Shown: positions 21,416 to 32,100 of the stretch, piece by piece
Layout of the letters: each line of letters begins with the position of its first letter
How positions within the stretch are numbered: the stretch's first letter is position 1
Assembly (NCBI GenBank): GCA_003194525.1
Contig: NBIV01000153.1
Location: forward strand, 1 to 64,000
Direction of reading: 5' to 3'
Length of the DNA: 64,000 bases
Source: Gracilariopsis chorda
Lineage: Eukaryota; Rhodophyta; Florideophyceae; Gracilariales; Gracilariaceae
Made by a program: the position numbers and the translations under genes
Notes under the pieces: generated by a model
The model's input: the letters and a program-made list of their open reading frames with translations, nothing else
Databases searched by the model: none
What the model was told of the DNA's origin: nothing

Positions 21416-21546
21416 GGCCCTACCACTCTTTCCTGCAGGCAAGATGCAGACGTCACAAATGCAGGAAAGAATGGTAGGGCGGCCCTACCACTCTTTCCTG
21501 CAGGCAAGATGCAGACGTCACAACTGCAGGAAAGAGTGGTAGGGCC
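21416..21546. repeat. Tandem dimer of a 65-bp foldback element
   Basis: Two almost identical 65-66 bp units abut at 21480/21481. Each begins GGCCCTACCACTCTTTCCTG and ends in its near-complement, giving arms of about 23 bp around a loop with GCAAGATGCAGACGTCAC. The two units differ at only a couple of positions. It resembles a miniature foldback transposon duplicated in tandem. Confidence 0.8.
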
Positions 21547-21947
21547 GAAGGCTCTTCTTACCCTTGTCCTTGATATAAGGAATCCTTCGACAAGGAATTC
21601 CTTGCTTCAAGGAACAAACCTCAGTCCACCGTAACGGTAGCCTTATTTGCTCTTTGCATTGGGCGTTTATTCCTTCCTCGGTACAAGAAACCAGAACGGT
21701 CTACCGTTGCAAGAAAAGCTTGAAATTTAGTTAAATTTTATGGGTCTCGATTGGCCAGCAAGGAACGTTTATCTTCCCCGCCACAATAAAGTACACGTAC
21801 CGTACCAATTGGTCTTTCTGGACCGTTTCATTTTCTTCTTCCCGACAAAAGCGCATAAAACGCTAGAAGCGTTCTAAACATTTACGAAGCATCTTTGCAA
21901 CTAGCCATCTCCTTCTTCTTCCAACTATCGCCATGACCCGCCATTAG
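21547..21947. other. Spacer
   Basis: Contains a few small hairpins around AAGGAATCCTT near 21580-21610; no gene seen. Confidence 0.4.
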
Positions 21948-22468
21948 TTGACAAACAAGCAAAAGCTTTCCACCCAGAAAGAAATAGCTAAACGCCAAAG
22001 GTCACTGCAGTCGGTCCGTTTGGATACAATTGCTTTATGGGCTTGGTCCGAGCACAATTTATATTTTACGCCTTCCAAACTGGTCCTTTCTCGCCTGTGT
22101 TCTGCTTCAAGCTCTCTTGTCATTCCGTAGAACAACTCTAAAAAGAACCGACGACCTGCACAGCCAGCAATTGAGGAAAAGCTGGTCGTTTGGATTAACG
22201 ATCAGTACATCGCACGTCGGTGTCTGACAGGCCAAATGGTCCGTAAAAAAGGAAGGCGTCTACTGGCTGAGGTTAATGGTTTGCTGCCCGAACACGAGAG
22301 GTGGACTCTGAAGTTCACCACAGGATGGCTCTGCAACTTCCAGCGTCGTTGGAATTTGAAGTCCAGGAAAATATACGGAGAGGCCGGAGACGCGGATGAG
22401 GAGGGACTAGAGCGTGAGCTGCCTGTACTTCGTGCTCTGTGCGCACAGTACGGGCGTGAAGATATTTC
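21948..22468 (+). pseudogene. Tc5/CENP-B-type transposase, DNA-binding N-terminus, interrupted
   Basis: One plus-strand frame runs from 21948 to 22468 broken only by a TAG at 22128-22130. It reads a first helix-turn-helix (T-Q-K-E-I-A, then L-W-A-W-S-E-H-N-L). After the stop comes the CENP-B/Tc5 DNA-binding block: A-I-E-E-K-L-V-V-W-I-N, L-K-F-T-T-G-W-L-C-N-F-Q-R-R-W-N-L and Y-G-R-E-D-I. In this family the next residues start the DDE nuclease (D-E-T/S-G), but the LTR begins exactly there. Such proteins are pogo/Tigger/Tc5 transposases or host genes derived from them. The catalytic part is not found after the LTR. Confidence 0.7.
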
Positions 22469-23288
22469 TGTGGTGCAATGCCCCAAACGGGAAAAACACC
22501 AAAAAACGTTCGGGATGTTCCTCTCACGAGGTGAACCCAGTTGGGTAGAGCCCTCCCAGAGGTGTTACGGCGAAGCCGGTTTGTAAGACCAGTGACACCT
22601 GTCGTGACTTGCGCAGGGAGGTGAAGGCGAAGAATCGGTATCCTCGTGAGCGGGTTTGATCCTCAGTAGAGGTATGTTTCCATGTAAGTGGGGATGTGTG
22701 AGCGGGTGCACACAGGAGGGCCGCAGGTAGCGGGATGTACTATCCTGAAAGGGGGAAGGGAGGAGAGTGAAGGGAAAGGAGGAAGAGTGGGCGAGGGTGA
22801 GTCGCGAGAGCGACGAACAAATACGGTAAACAGGACTCCCTATACAGGGCGAAACACCAATGTGATTTGAACAATTATACTCCCAAGGATGGGTCTCTTT
22901 AGGTGTGCAAGGGGGTTGGAGGTCCCGTGATTCACGGCGTTTCTCTCCAAGGAGAAGTTGAGAACGCGCGGAAGCGGCAACAACTAGAGGCAATTCCCCA
23001 GGTTCGGGGTCCCTTGTTGGGGAATGTTTACTGGTGCGACGGCAGTGCGCCGTCGCACTAAGTACTAGATTCCCAGAAATGGGTGTGAAAATTAATAAAA
23101 TCAACTAAAATACTCCACATTTCGTGGCAACATCCACTACTGTGGCCAACCGCCAATTGACCCAAAACTGTGTCCCACGTGTCCATATCCACCATTGTGG
23201 GGCGTAGTTCATATAAACACTACACAACCGATAATATCGGGAAAGCATTCAAGTACCAAGAATCCCTCCCTGAGGGCGTTGCACTTCA
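22469..23288. repeat. Solo LTR, second copy of the hairpin-rich family
   Basis: About 820 bp aligning end to end with 3089-3897, with the same TGTGGTGCAATGCCC start and GGGCGTTGCACTTCA end. It shares the long GTGCGACGGC hairpin near 23033-23057. The flanks are ATTTC on the left and TGATG on the right, so there is no target-site duplication. Compared with the first copy, many differences are CG to TG or CA and break stems. Confidence 0.85.
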
Positions 23289-25710
23289 TGATGCTTATCT
23301 TGCAGTTCGTGATGACTACGCAGCGACGAGGCAAAATGTGTATGAGCCGAGAAGTTTGAAGCACACCGACTTTGTGGAGTTCGCGGTACAAAGTCGCAAC
23401 GTTCATGACTCTGCCAAGAAAATGTTTCTCACTCTCATCGGACCGGATTACATATCGTATTCGGACTCCGAGCTCCGTAACATGTCTCTCAGAGGCCCTC
23501 CACGTCAACTCTATCTTATGGCAAGAGTGGTGGACGTAAAGGACCGCGAAGAAGACAGGCGTGTAAGAGACTTTTGGAAGGTTTATTGTAAAAGGGAAGG
23601 GCTTAAAAGAATTCCCCGTAACGTGTTGCTATCTGTCTTTTGCAAGTCCCGTGTTCTGGGAGCAACCAAGAAATCTTCCGCTTTCCACACGTATCCTTGA
23701 ACCGACTTTGAAATGGTCATTGGGTTGTCTATGGTGCAACAGATTGCCGTGGATAAGAAAGGAAGTGGTAGGAAGAGGAAATGGGGCATGGCAGCTAAGA
23801 AGTTCTCGAAAGTGAGTTTGTCGGACATGACCCAGAGTCAGAGAGTCGGGTATTGTGTGCATCTGGTGACCAGGGCTTGGGATTGTTTCGCCCAATTCCT
23901 CGGGTTTCTCAACATTGAGGTTATGATCTTGCCTTACATTCGACTCTACTATATCAGTGTAGTCTTCACCGATATCGCACAACGCTCCATGGGCTTCCAA
24001 CACAAAGATTGTTCCAAACAGTTTGTGGAGGAGAAGAACGTCACCACCGTAGAAGAAAACGTTACCAAATTGGCATGGAATCTGTCGGACCCAGTGGATA
24101 CAGCGTTTCGCCTTTGTGCCAAAGAATAACTTGGTGACCTTTCTAATGTGGTGGTACAAGAGAAACTGTTCGACATCTCTGCTCCCAGCAAATGGGATGC
24201 CCTCAAAAGGTTCATCATCACGAGAACGAGACTTTTCACTCTGCGGTTTGAGATCTTTAGTGAATCTCTTGTCACTACGGTTCAAGAGGCCATAAAGCCT
24301 CTGAAGCTCATTGCATTTCAAGGAAGCAATGTCAAAGTACATCAAGCTGTGAAACCAGAGACCGCAGAAGACGTTGACATCATTATGGAGCCGGTAAAAA
24401 CTGTTACGGCTGGTGGTGGGAACGAACGTGCTGAGCATGTCAAAGGTGGAGATCAGGGTGAGTTGGAAGAATTGGAAGAGATAGAGATGGTAGAGGATGC
24501 GGAAAGTGGTACTGCGGAACGTGGTACTGCACCAAAGGCTACTGAAGAACTGCAGACAACAGCTTTGTCGCAGAACTTATCGTATGATGTCGAAGGCACG
24601 GGGATTCGTGCACCACCGTACCCTACGACTTTGGATGATGTAATATCTTACAAGTATTGTGAGAAGGAGATGTCCCGCAACTTCCGTCTCCACAACTGCA
24701 AGTTCGAAAATCTCATCGAAGTTGACGAGAACAAGTCTGGCGAAAGCGAGGTATCTATTGAAGGAAGGATACAGTTCTTGCTTTCCGATCCGCCATATGG
24801 GACTCGTTCTGAGCGTCGTTTGGAGAACAGCGAACACGATATTCTGACAGAGAAGGGCATGAGCAGGTCAGCGAGGAGGTCTTCAAAGCTTCTACGTCCT
24901 GGTGGACATATTATACAGTTCTGCTCATGGGATCAGGTACCGTTGTGGCGGGATATGCTACGGAAAGTTACCTACATGGATGACTCTGATACGATGCGTT
25001 ACTCCTTTGTCGTCAACGAACAGCCCCTCCATTTCGTACGGTCTTTAGGTAATACGACTGGTAACATTGGGAGAAGAAGTTGCCGGTTGCACCAGACGAC
25101 AGAATACGATGTACATGCTGTTCGTTCTGGAGTTCCTTATGCACAACAACACCGGATGGTCAACTATGAGAACTTCAATTATGTTGCTTCACGATACCCA
25201 GCGTATCATGCGATCATGGATCAGGTGCCGCCGATGTCAAATAGTGAGATGCTCATGTGGTCTGCGAAAAACCCGGGTGGGAAGTATACGAGGAAGAGGG
25301 TGCGACCAAAACAGAAGTGTAGGGCACTGTTGAAAGAGCTGATTTGCAGGTTCAGTCAGCCAGGAGACCTCGTGGTCGAAATGTTTGCCGGAACGTTCTC
25401 GACAGCGATAGCGTGCATGGAACTGCCCAAGCATCGGAAGTTTGTGGGGTGTGAACCGGACAAAGCTTGCTTTGAACACGCCAGGCATGCCGCTATTGTT
25501 CGCTTCGCATCCATAATACGCGAAGGACACACGGATATTGAGAAGAGCCAGGAGCTTCGAAAGATGGCCTATTGTGTTTCCTTTGCATTCCCAATTAGAA
25601 GAAGCAGGCACACCGTGTTATGGAGGGCTGTCGACGGATTTCCGCCGTACCAAATTCTTCCCCACACCTTGTCGACTTTCTCTCCACTTTGGGGCAAAGT
25701 GAAATTCTAG
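23289..25710 (+). pseudogene. Beta-class DNA amino-methyltransferase with two in-frame stops
   Basis: A single plus-strand frame of about 807 codons starts at the LTR junction and ends at 25710, interrupted only by TGA (23698-23700) and TAA (24127-24129). The first 300 codons match nothing I know. After an acidic Glu-rich linker comes the methyltransferase: L-L-S-D-P-P-Y-G (motif IV, about 24781) and L-R-P-G-G-H-I-I-Q-F. Then come a C-terminal L-K-E-L-I-C-R-F and G-D-L-V-V-E-M-F-A-G-T-F-S-T-A-I-A-C (motif I, SAM binding, about 25366) with V-G-C-E-P-D. Motif IV before motif I is the beta-class order; D-P-P-Y favours N6-adenine over N4-cytosine methylation. Both catalytic motifs look intact. 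The SET gene starts 23 bp downstream. The N-terminus is lost at the LTR. Confidence 0.75.
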
Positions 25711-25733
25711 GGAAGTTGGGAAGGAAGAAAGCT

Positions 25734-26413
25734 ATGGATGGATGGCCGAGGGAGCTGCAGGGAAGAATGAATCTGGAGAACATGAAGTCTCTATTGGCAA
25801 TGGTGGCTGTGCAATATGGGTTGCGAGTGGGCAAGTCTACTATTCGTCCTGAAAAGGCTGGTGTTGGAGTGTTTGCAAGTCGTCGAATTGCTGCAGGAGA
25901 GGTAGTGTGCTATTTCTACGGGACGTTGGTTTATCATGACCTTTCGAATCGGAAAGAAGTGCACAAGACCTACGGGGAGGGAGTCATGGGTGTGACGAAG
26001 GATCGCTTCCGGAAGTATGCGGTGGAGATAGAAGTCTACAGTCAACAATTCCAATCACTTCCGCATCGAAAACAGCTGACGAATTGGCATGGAAAACAAG
26101 CAAACCCCATTTTATGGATGGTTCCTGCCCCTTTTTGTATTGCGGGGTATATGAACGATCCAAAGTACGTGGAAGGGGAAAAAAGTTAGATGCCATGGTG
26201 GATGGCCTCGTGAAAAAAAGGGAGGCTAATGTGCGAATGAAACGGAAACCGGGAGTGGGACGAACACCAGGGAGAATAACGGACTACAGACTTATTAAGA
26301 TGGAGGCGACAGCCGACATAGAGCGAGGAGAGGAACTCTTCGCCAGATACAGTGATGTTTATGACTGGCAAACCCATTTGAATGTGGAGGATGGAACGAT
26401 AGTCATTGATTAG
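25734..26413 (+). pseudogene. SET-domain lysine methyltransferase, frameshifted
   Basis: The start ATG at 25734 lies 23 bp after the methyltransferase stop and opens M-D-G-W-P-R-E-L-Q. The SET domain follows: G-V-G-V-F-A-S-R-R-I-A-A-G-E (SET-N), Y-F-Y-G-T-L-V-Y, A-G-Y-M-N-D-P-K-Y, then, after a frame change in a G4A6 run near 26180, R-E-A-N-V-R-M and I-K-M-E-A-T-A-D-I-E-R-G-E-E-L-F-A-R-Y-S-D. SET enzymes methylate lysines, usually on histones, with SAM. The A-N-V in place of N-H-S is common in divergent SET families. No pre-SET or post-SET cysteines are seen. The close spacing suggests co-expression or an ancestral fusion with the upstream gene. Confidence 0.75.
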
Positions 26414-26950
26414 TTTGTTGTTATAAACTTTTCTCCACAGCTTGGCTAAAGGATGTCATTTATTATGTGAACGGATGTCTAGTCCTAACTTAGGACAATA
26501 TTACTTTTCAGTAGGGATAGAAGATACAAAGCGATATAGATGTGACACAGAAACGTCCATTTTCGGTACCACCGAGGATTGTATTTTCAAGATTTCACAA
26601 AAAGCAAAGATTGTTGTGCGCATCGGGTGGCGAGATTTTCCCGGAAAACACACGGCGTGCGCCAACCCAGAGCGTCACCAGCCACTTGCGCAAGAGTTTT
26701 GAATCCAAGAATCGCGCCGAAGGGAAAGAAGCGAGGCCCGGGAAGGGGTAGTGCGGCGAGTGCGGCTAAGACGCGGCGAAAGGCTATTGAGGGGCGAACC
26801 ACGAGTGGAACGAAAGCGAAATCATGTGTTCCCAGGAGTGGATAATCGGGGAGGAGGTCAAGAGAAGATGCTTCGAGGAGAGGGGGAAGAGGTGGGGCAA
26901 AGAACGTCGGATCCGAGCGCACGACGAGTGAGCGCACGACGAGTGATAAT
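26414..26950 (+). other. Possible eroded 5' end of the next gene
   Basis: Frames at 26442-26702 and 26542-26751 overlap in different phases and read protein-like stretches, including T-Q-S-V-T-S-H-L-R-K-S-F and a basic G-K-K-R-G-P-G-R-G tail. They could be the frameshifted N-terminus, perhaps a DNA-binding region, of the open frame that starts at 26951. No family recognised. Confidence 0.3.
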
Positions 26951-29128
26951 TTGAAGGCTGATGCCCATGCACATGTAGCACGTGGGAGAGATTCGGTTCG
27001 GGGACAGCGATCTATGCCTGGATCTGGTGGTGGGGTGGAGGGTAAGAAAGGGTCGGTTGCTAGGAGAAGGGAAGAGGTACCAGATCAGGGAGGGTTGAAA
27101 GCAAATGCGCGGGTCGAAGACCGAAATAAAGATGAAGAAATGCCGGAAATGAAACAAATAGAAGAGGCGGTTGCGCTGAAGAGAGGTGGGGCCCCAAGGG
27201 GAAATCAATATGGAGGAGAGGTAAATGTTCCTTTGGTAGAGAGTGATGGGGACGAAGAGGATCACATTGTGAAGGGGAGATGGACGAGAGAGAGAATAAG
27301 GGAAGGAGTGGGACGCCGCTCTGATTTAAAGGAAACGCGAGAAGTGGAAGAAGTGGTCAGAGCGACGGATGGAATACAGGAAGCATGGAAAAGCGGAGAA
27401 CGTACAAGCACCCCGGTACGGGCGCGAAAGATGCAAATGGCTCAAGACTTGGAAAGTGATAAAGGAAGCAGAACGCCGCGGACTCCGGAAGGAATGCGAG
27501 AGAGGAAACGAAGTGTTCATCGGTCGCCAAGTGAGCCTGCTGAGGAGCGAAGGCGGCCTGTCAGTATTTTGGGAGATGCAGGGAATAACGACATTGGTGT
27601 GATGTTTCGATCTTCGTTAGTTGAGAGGGTCAATATGTTGAAGGCAGAATTCGGGCAGGTCAAAGGGGACCACTGCATGCTAAAGATGTCGCTGAAGCGG
27701 CCGCAAGAGGAACTGAAGAGGATGAGAGAAGAGATGAGCGAGAAGAATATATTGATAGATAGCTTACAGGAATGGAGGAAGGTGGGAGGAGGGGAGAGAA
27801 AGGGATCTGAAGGTGAAAATGGCTTGAGATGGCGTAGGAAGTATGTAGTTGATGTGCAAGAGAGTTTTTATGGGTTTGCCAGGGTATTATATGATAGGTT
27901 GTTGTACTATGCGAAGGTGGAGGTATCGGAGTTTTGTTTTACTTCGGAGGGTGTGGAAAGAAACTGGAAGGATCGATGCAAAGTATTGGGGAAGGGAAAA
28001 GAGGGGAGTGTGTTTGTTGTTGGAGGAAAGGAGATTGTACGTCGATGTACGTTTGAGATTGCGTCTGAGATGAGTTCGTAAACGCTTTCGTCGCTAGGAG
28101 GAAGTAATGAACTATTGAAGTACTTGGATGGCGTTGAGATTGAGGGGGAGAGATGGGAGTCGATTCGTGAAGCGGGTAGGAAGGGTCAATGCGTGCGGGA
28201 GGTTGTTGCAGACAGGTCTTTGAGGCAATGTATGAAGCAGAAGTTGAGTGATTTGATTGGGGTTCGGAAGCGTGCGGCACGGGACAAAATGTTTTCGTTG
28301 GTTGGATATGACTTGATAGCCAGACGTGTGAGACCGCGAGAGAGGACGGAGCTAGACATTGAGTTGAAGAAACAGTTACAGGAAGTAAAGACGAAGTTCA
28401 TGGGGAATGGGGAGGCGAGGAGTGGTAGGTTATGTTCTTGGAGGATGAAAACAATCGAAGGTCTTACGTATTCTGGATTTCAGGTTGCTGGGCGGCTGAG
28501 AGAGTTTCGTGAATGGGACATGTACTTCAAGAACGGGGCTACGGTGGAAGTGTTGGAAGAATTCATGGGATATGAGTTGGGAACGGAAAGGGAGGGAAAG
28601 ATGGAGTACGATGATGGGAAAGTGATGCATTTGGCTCGTTTGGATGCGTGGATCGGATGTGTTTTGACGGCAATGGACACAGATGTGGGGCGTGGAGGAA
28701 GACGGCAGTTGTTATTTTCTACGTTGTACGGTGAGTATCTTCCGCTCGCGGTAGAGAGTATACTTGGTGTGGCGTGGGAGAGGGTGAGAGAGCTATATCA
28801 TGAAGAATTGGAGAATGAAGGTTGCGATGAGGGTGACCCGCGTTGTATAGCTGTAAATGGGGATAGAGAAGCGAAGGTAGCACTGTGGATACCTTCGAAG
28901 CGGAAAATATACTTGGCCGTGAAGGATGAATACTTTTTGGAACATATGACGAAACGGCTGGGAGGGGTGCTGGACTGTTATGTTGCTGCGTGTCGGCCAG
29001 AAGATGTGTGGATGAAGAGGTTGGTGAAAGAGAGTCGAGATGTTGGGAGAGGTGAGGCGACAGATCATGTCGAGGCGCAGTGGGAGGAAGGTCTGGGAGG
29101 TTATGAAGAACAAGTTGAAGAAGAATAG
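26951..29128 (+). pseudogene. Novel coiled-coil protein with one internal stop
   Basis: One plus-strand frame of 725 codons is open from 26951 to 29128 apart from TAA at 28079-28081. The N-terminal third is very basic and Arg/Glu/Gly-rich, like a disordered nucleic-acid-binding tail. A coiled coil follows (about residues 215-275, M-L-K-M-S-L-K and E-E-L-K-R-M-R-E-E-M), then a globular-looking second half with D-V-Q-E-S-F-Y-G-F-A and M-H-L-A-R-L-D-A-W-I-G. I recognise no family. It ends 22 bp from the convergent stop of the transposase and shares its strong plus-strand G excess, so it probably belongs to the same mobile element as an accessory gene. The start codon is uncertain. Confidence 0.5.
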
Positions 29129-29150
29129 TGTTACTGGTGGAACGGGTGGT

Positions 29151-32100
29151 TTACTGATGTGTTGTAGATTGTGGGGCGTAAGGCTTTGAAGCGGTGTCAC
29201 GATAGAATCGGTTGATGTAGAAACGATGGAAGCGCCAGTGAAGACGAGGAGTGAATGGCGGAGCGGGGTAGTTTTCTCGAATGACGTAGACTGCACCTAG
29301 AATGGAGGTGGAAGGAATGAGGCCGAACCAAGGAGATACGTTTTCGTCGGTGGAAGGTTTGGAGATGGGCACTGGATCGGGGGTGTGGTCCCGCTCTTCA
29401 TCGGTTGACCACCGAAGGCAGACGCAGTTGAGGGTGATATTGACATTGTCGCGAGGTGGTACGAGTTCAAGGAACTGTACAAAAGCGAATTCCTTTGTAA
29501 TGCGGGTGGAAGAGCTTGAAGAGGGGGAAGGAAGTTTGAAGCGAGCTAGGGCGATGAGCTTGGAGACCCATACAGTGGGTGTGGGTGGAGAGGAGGATTT
29601 GGTTCCTGCGACAAGGATATGGGAAAACTTTAGTGATCTGGAAGGTCCGAATGATGGAACGGCGAAGATGCGCTGGAGGAGAGGGACGGAGGGTTCTTGG
29701 AGGACGAGTTCGTTTCGTTCTTGGTTGTAATTGTGTAGTGTTGGGATGTAACCGCCGACGACGTATGCGGAGTTGACGAAGGTGAGACGAGTTCGATGGA
29801 GGTTGTTGGGTGAGGGATTTAGCTTGAGATATTCGATGGAAAGGGAGACGAAGGAATGAAGTGTGGTGTGACCTAGTTGTGAGATGATGGAGAGCGTGTC
29901 TGAGGAGAAGAGTTCTTGAAGAAATTTTGGACTTGCGTTGGGGGTGGATGCAAGGTACTTTGCGGCTGTGAAGATGTCATAGAAGGAAAGATGTTTTCCG
30001 TCACGTACGAAGGAGGGTTTGCGTGGTTGCGGTTGAGTTTGAGGTCGAGCATGGGAGGATAGGGAAGGGTCTGCGGAAAGTGGATTCCAGTCTTTGAAGA
30101 GATTGGAGCGGTCTATAGCACGGATGGTTTCTGTATGGGCGGTGGCTCTTCGCTTGGAAGTTTTGGAGTAATGTGATTTGAAGAGGACATGGGCGTGCTC
30201 GAAGATGCCTGCGTCGTTGAAGTGGAGACCCCCGTATCGGCGTATGTCTTCGACGATGTGGTCGAGGAGATGGAACTTGAGGGTGCCGAGGTGGGAGGAG
30301 TGGTAGGGTCCGAGAATGGATGCGGCTGTGACTTTGAAGGATCTGATGTGTTTTTCGAGAGATAGGAGGGAGGTGTCTGTCCATTCGGGGGACGAGTTGT
30401 ATCGCATAGCGGAGAGAAGGAGGTCTGTGTACTTGGTGAAGACAGAAGTGATGGGGGAGGAGTCGGTTTCTTTGCAGCATCTGTCGAAGAAGGCGCCGAT
30501 GAAGGGGAAGACCATGTCGAGGGTGCGGTAATCCTTTGCTTCCAGCATTACTCGTAAGCCTTCTGTGGTGAAGAAGCCGTTGAGGGCTTGGGAGTTGTCG
30601 GTTGTTGAGAAGTCGATGTGGAGGCCGGGTGCGGGGGAGTCCTTTTCGATGGCGGCGAGGATGGAGTTGGAGTGTTTGAGGATTGAGGTGCAGATGGAAT
30701 GGAAGGAACGTTTGGTGTTGTTGGGGCCGACTGTGGTGAAGAGTGATTCGGAGCGGAGTCGTTCGATGGCGGTGGCTTTGATGAGCTTTGAGACGCCGAG
30801 GTGGAAGTTGTGAAGGGGTTCGAAGGCGAAGATGATGTAAGAGGAGAGAAGGGGAGTGATGTTGAAAATGGCGTAAGATTCGAAGAGAGAGGGATACTTT
30901 GCGATGGAGAGGGACTGGAGGGCTCTGGTTGCTTGTAACTTCTTGGTGCGAGCGACTTTCGGCTTGCGGGCGAGCTGGGCTTCGTCGGACTGGCGAAGGA
31001 GAGCGGCGTGTTCTCTGCGTTTGTTTAGAGTTTGGGATTGTGTGCGGAAGTGGATGGGGTTTGTGTTGAGGGAGAGGTGTTCGCGGGGGACGGTACATCT
31101 GGGCCAGGGGTGCTGTGGTCGTGTTCCGTGCGAGATGGCGAGGATTTCCTTTGCCTCTGGGATGTCTGCGCAGTAGCTGGAGAGGATGGGGTGGCAGTGG
31201 CGGAGTACACCGTGTGCGTCACGGAATGAGAAACCGAGGAGGGCGGAAAAGAGGAGTGGGTTGAAGATTGCAGAGATGGCGCGCTGAATGAGGTCCATTC
31301 TTGTTTCGCGTGGGATGTTGGAGTACGAATGTGGGATGAAGTCTGCGTGGTCGGGGGAGGAAGAGGGGGAGAAGGAGGTTGGGAGGTACCGAGGAGGGTG
31401 GGGTTTTCGGAGATACACTTTCGGTGGAAAGCGTCTGAGAAGTTGAGAAGGGTGATGTGAAGGGGATATGAGTTGATGGAGGAGCTCTTGAGTGAGGTGG
31501 CGGACTTATCGGAGTATAACTGGACGAGACCGACGAAAGATTCCATACCAGTTGTTTTGGGGGTGTGCCAGACGATGTCATTTATGTGGCACTGCATGAT
31601 GGCTTGTTTGAAGGCAGGAACAACTTTGTTTCCAAAGGCTGCGGCCATAGGATGGGCGAAGGCGGGGGTGGAAGAAGAGGAAAGGGAAGATTGGGAGACG
31701 GGTTGGAAGAAGGTGTTGTTGAAGTGTGCGAGAGCGAGTTGTTGCTTCAGGACGTCTGTGGTGCGTTTTTGGAAGAGGGTTGCGGAGAAGGAGTTGTGCT
31801 CGTCGGTGAGTGTGAGAGGGAGGAAGCCGGTGGAGCTGATTCGTTCCTTGAGGAGGTATTCTTGGAGTGCGAGGCACTGCTTTGCGGAGGAGATGGATTT
31901 CTGGAAGGCTGACTTGGAGAAGTCAGGGTGGTTGAGAAGGGAGATGAGTTGGTCGGCTTTGCGTGTGCTGAAGGAGGAAGCGATGGAGGAGATGCAGAGA
32001 ACGAGTTGCTCGAGATGGCCGTTGTTGAGGAGAGGGGAGGAGGATTGGGACGAGGTATGGGGAGGTGGGTTTGAGGAGGAGACTGAACAGAGGGCGTGAC

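Noticed and set aside
20546-21546. CRISPR-like array
   Set aside because: The repeats are different inverted repeats and one palindromic dimer, without regular repeat-spacer periodicity, and the context is eukaryotic.
22236-23700. A single gene spanning the solo LTR (Tc5 domain joined to the methyltransferase N-terminus)
   Set aside because: Removing the LTR leaves the two sides in different frames, there is no target duplication, and the right side has no transposase nuclease motif.
23629-24438. 269-codon minus-strand frame opposite the methyltransferase
   Set aside because: It is antisense to a frame that carries clear methyltransferase motifs downstream; it has no recognisable domain.
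10933-28081. Stop-codon reassignment or programmed readthrough
   Set aside because: TAA, TAG and TGA all occur as internal stops, and intact genes in the window end normally at such codons.
30001-31098. 365-codon minus-strand frame within the transposase
   Set aside because: It is an Arg/Pro/His-rich shadow of the true transposase frame in pyrimidine-rich DNA.
31473-32099. 208-codon plus-strand frame opposite the transposase N-terminus
   Set aside because: It is an antisense shadow with biased composition and no motif; the transposase motifs are on the minus strand.
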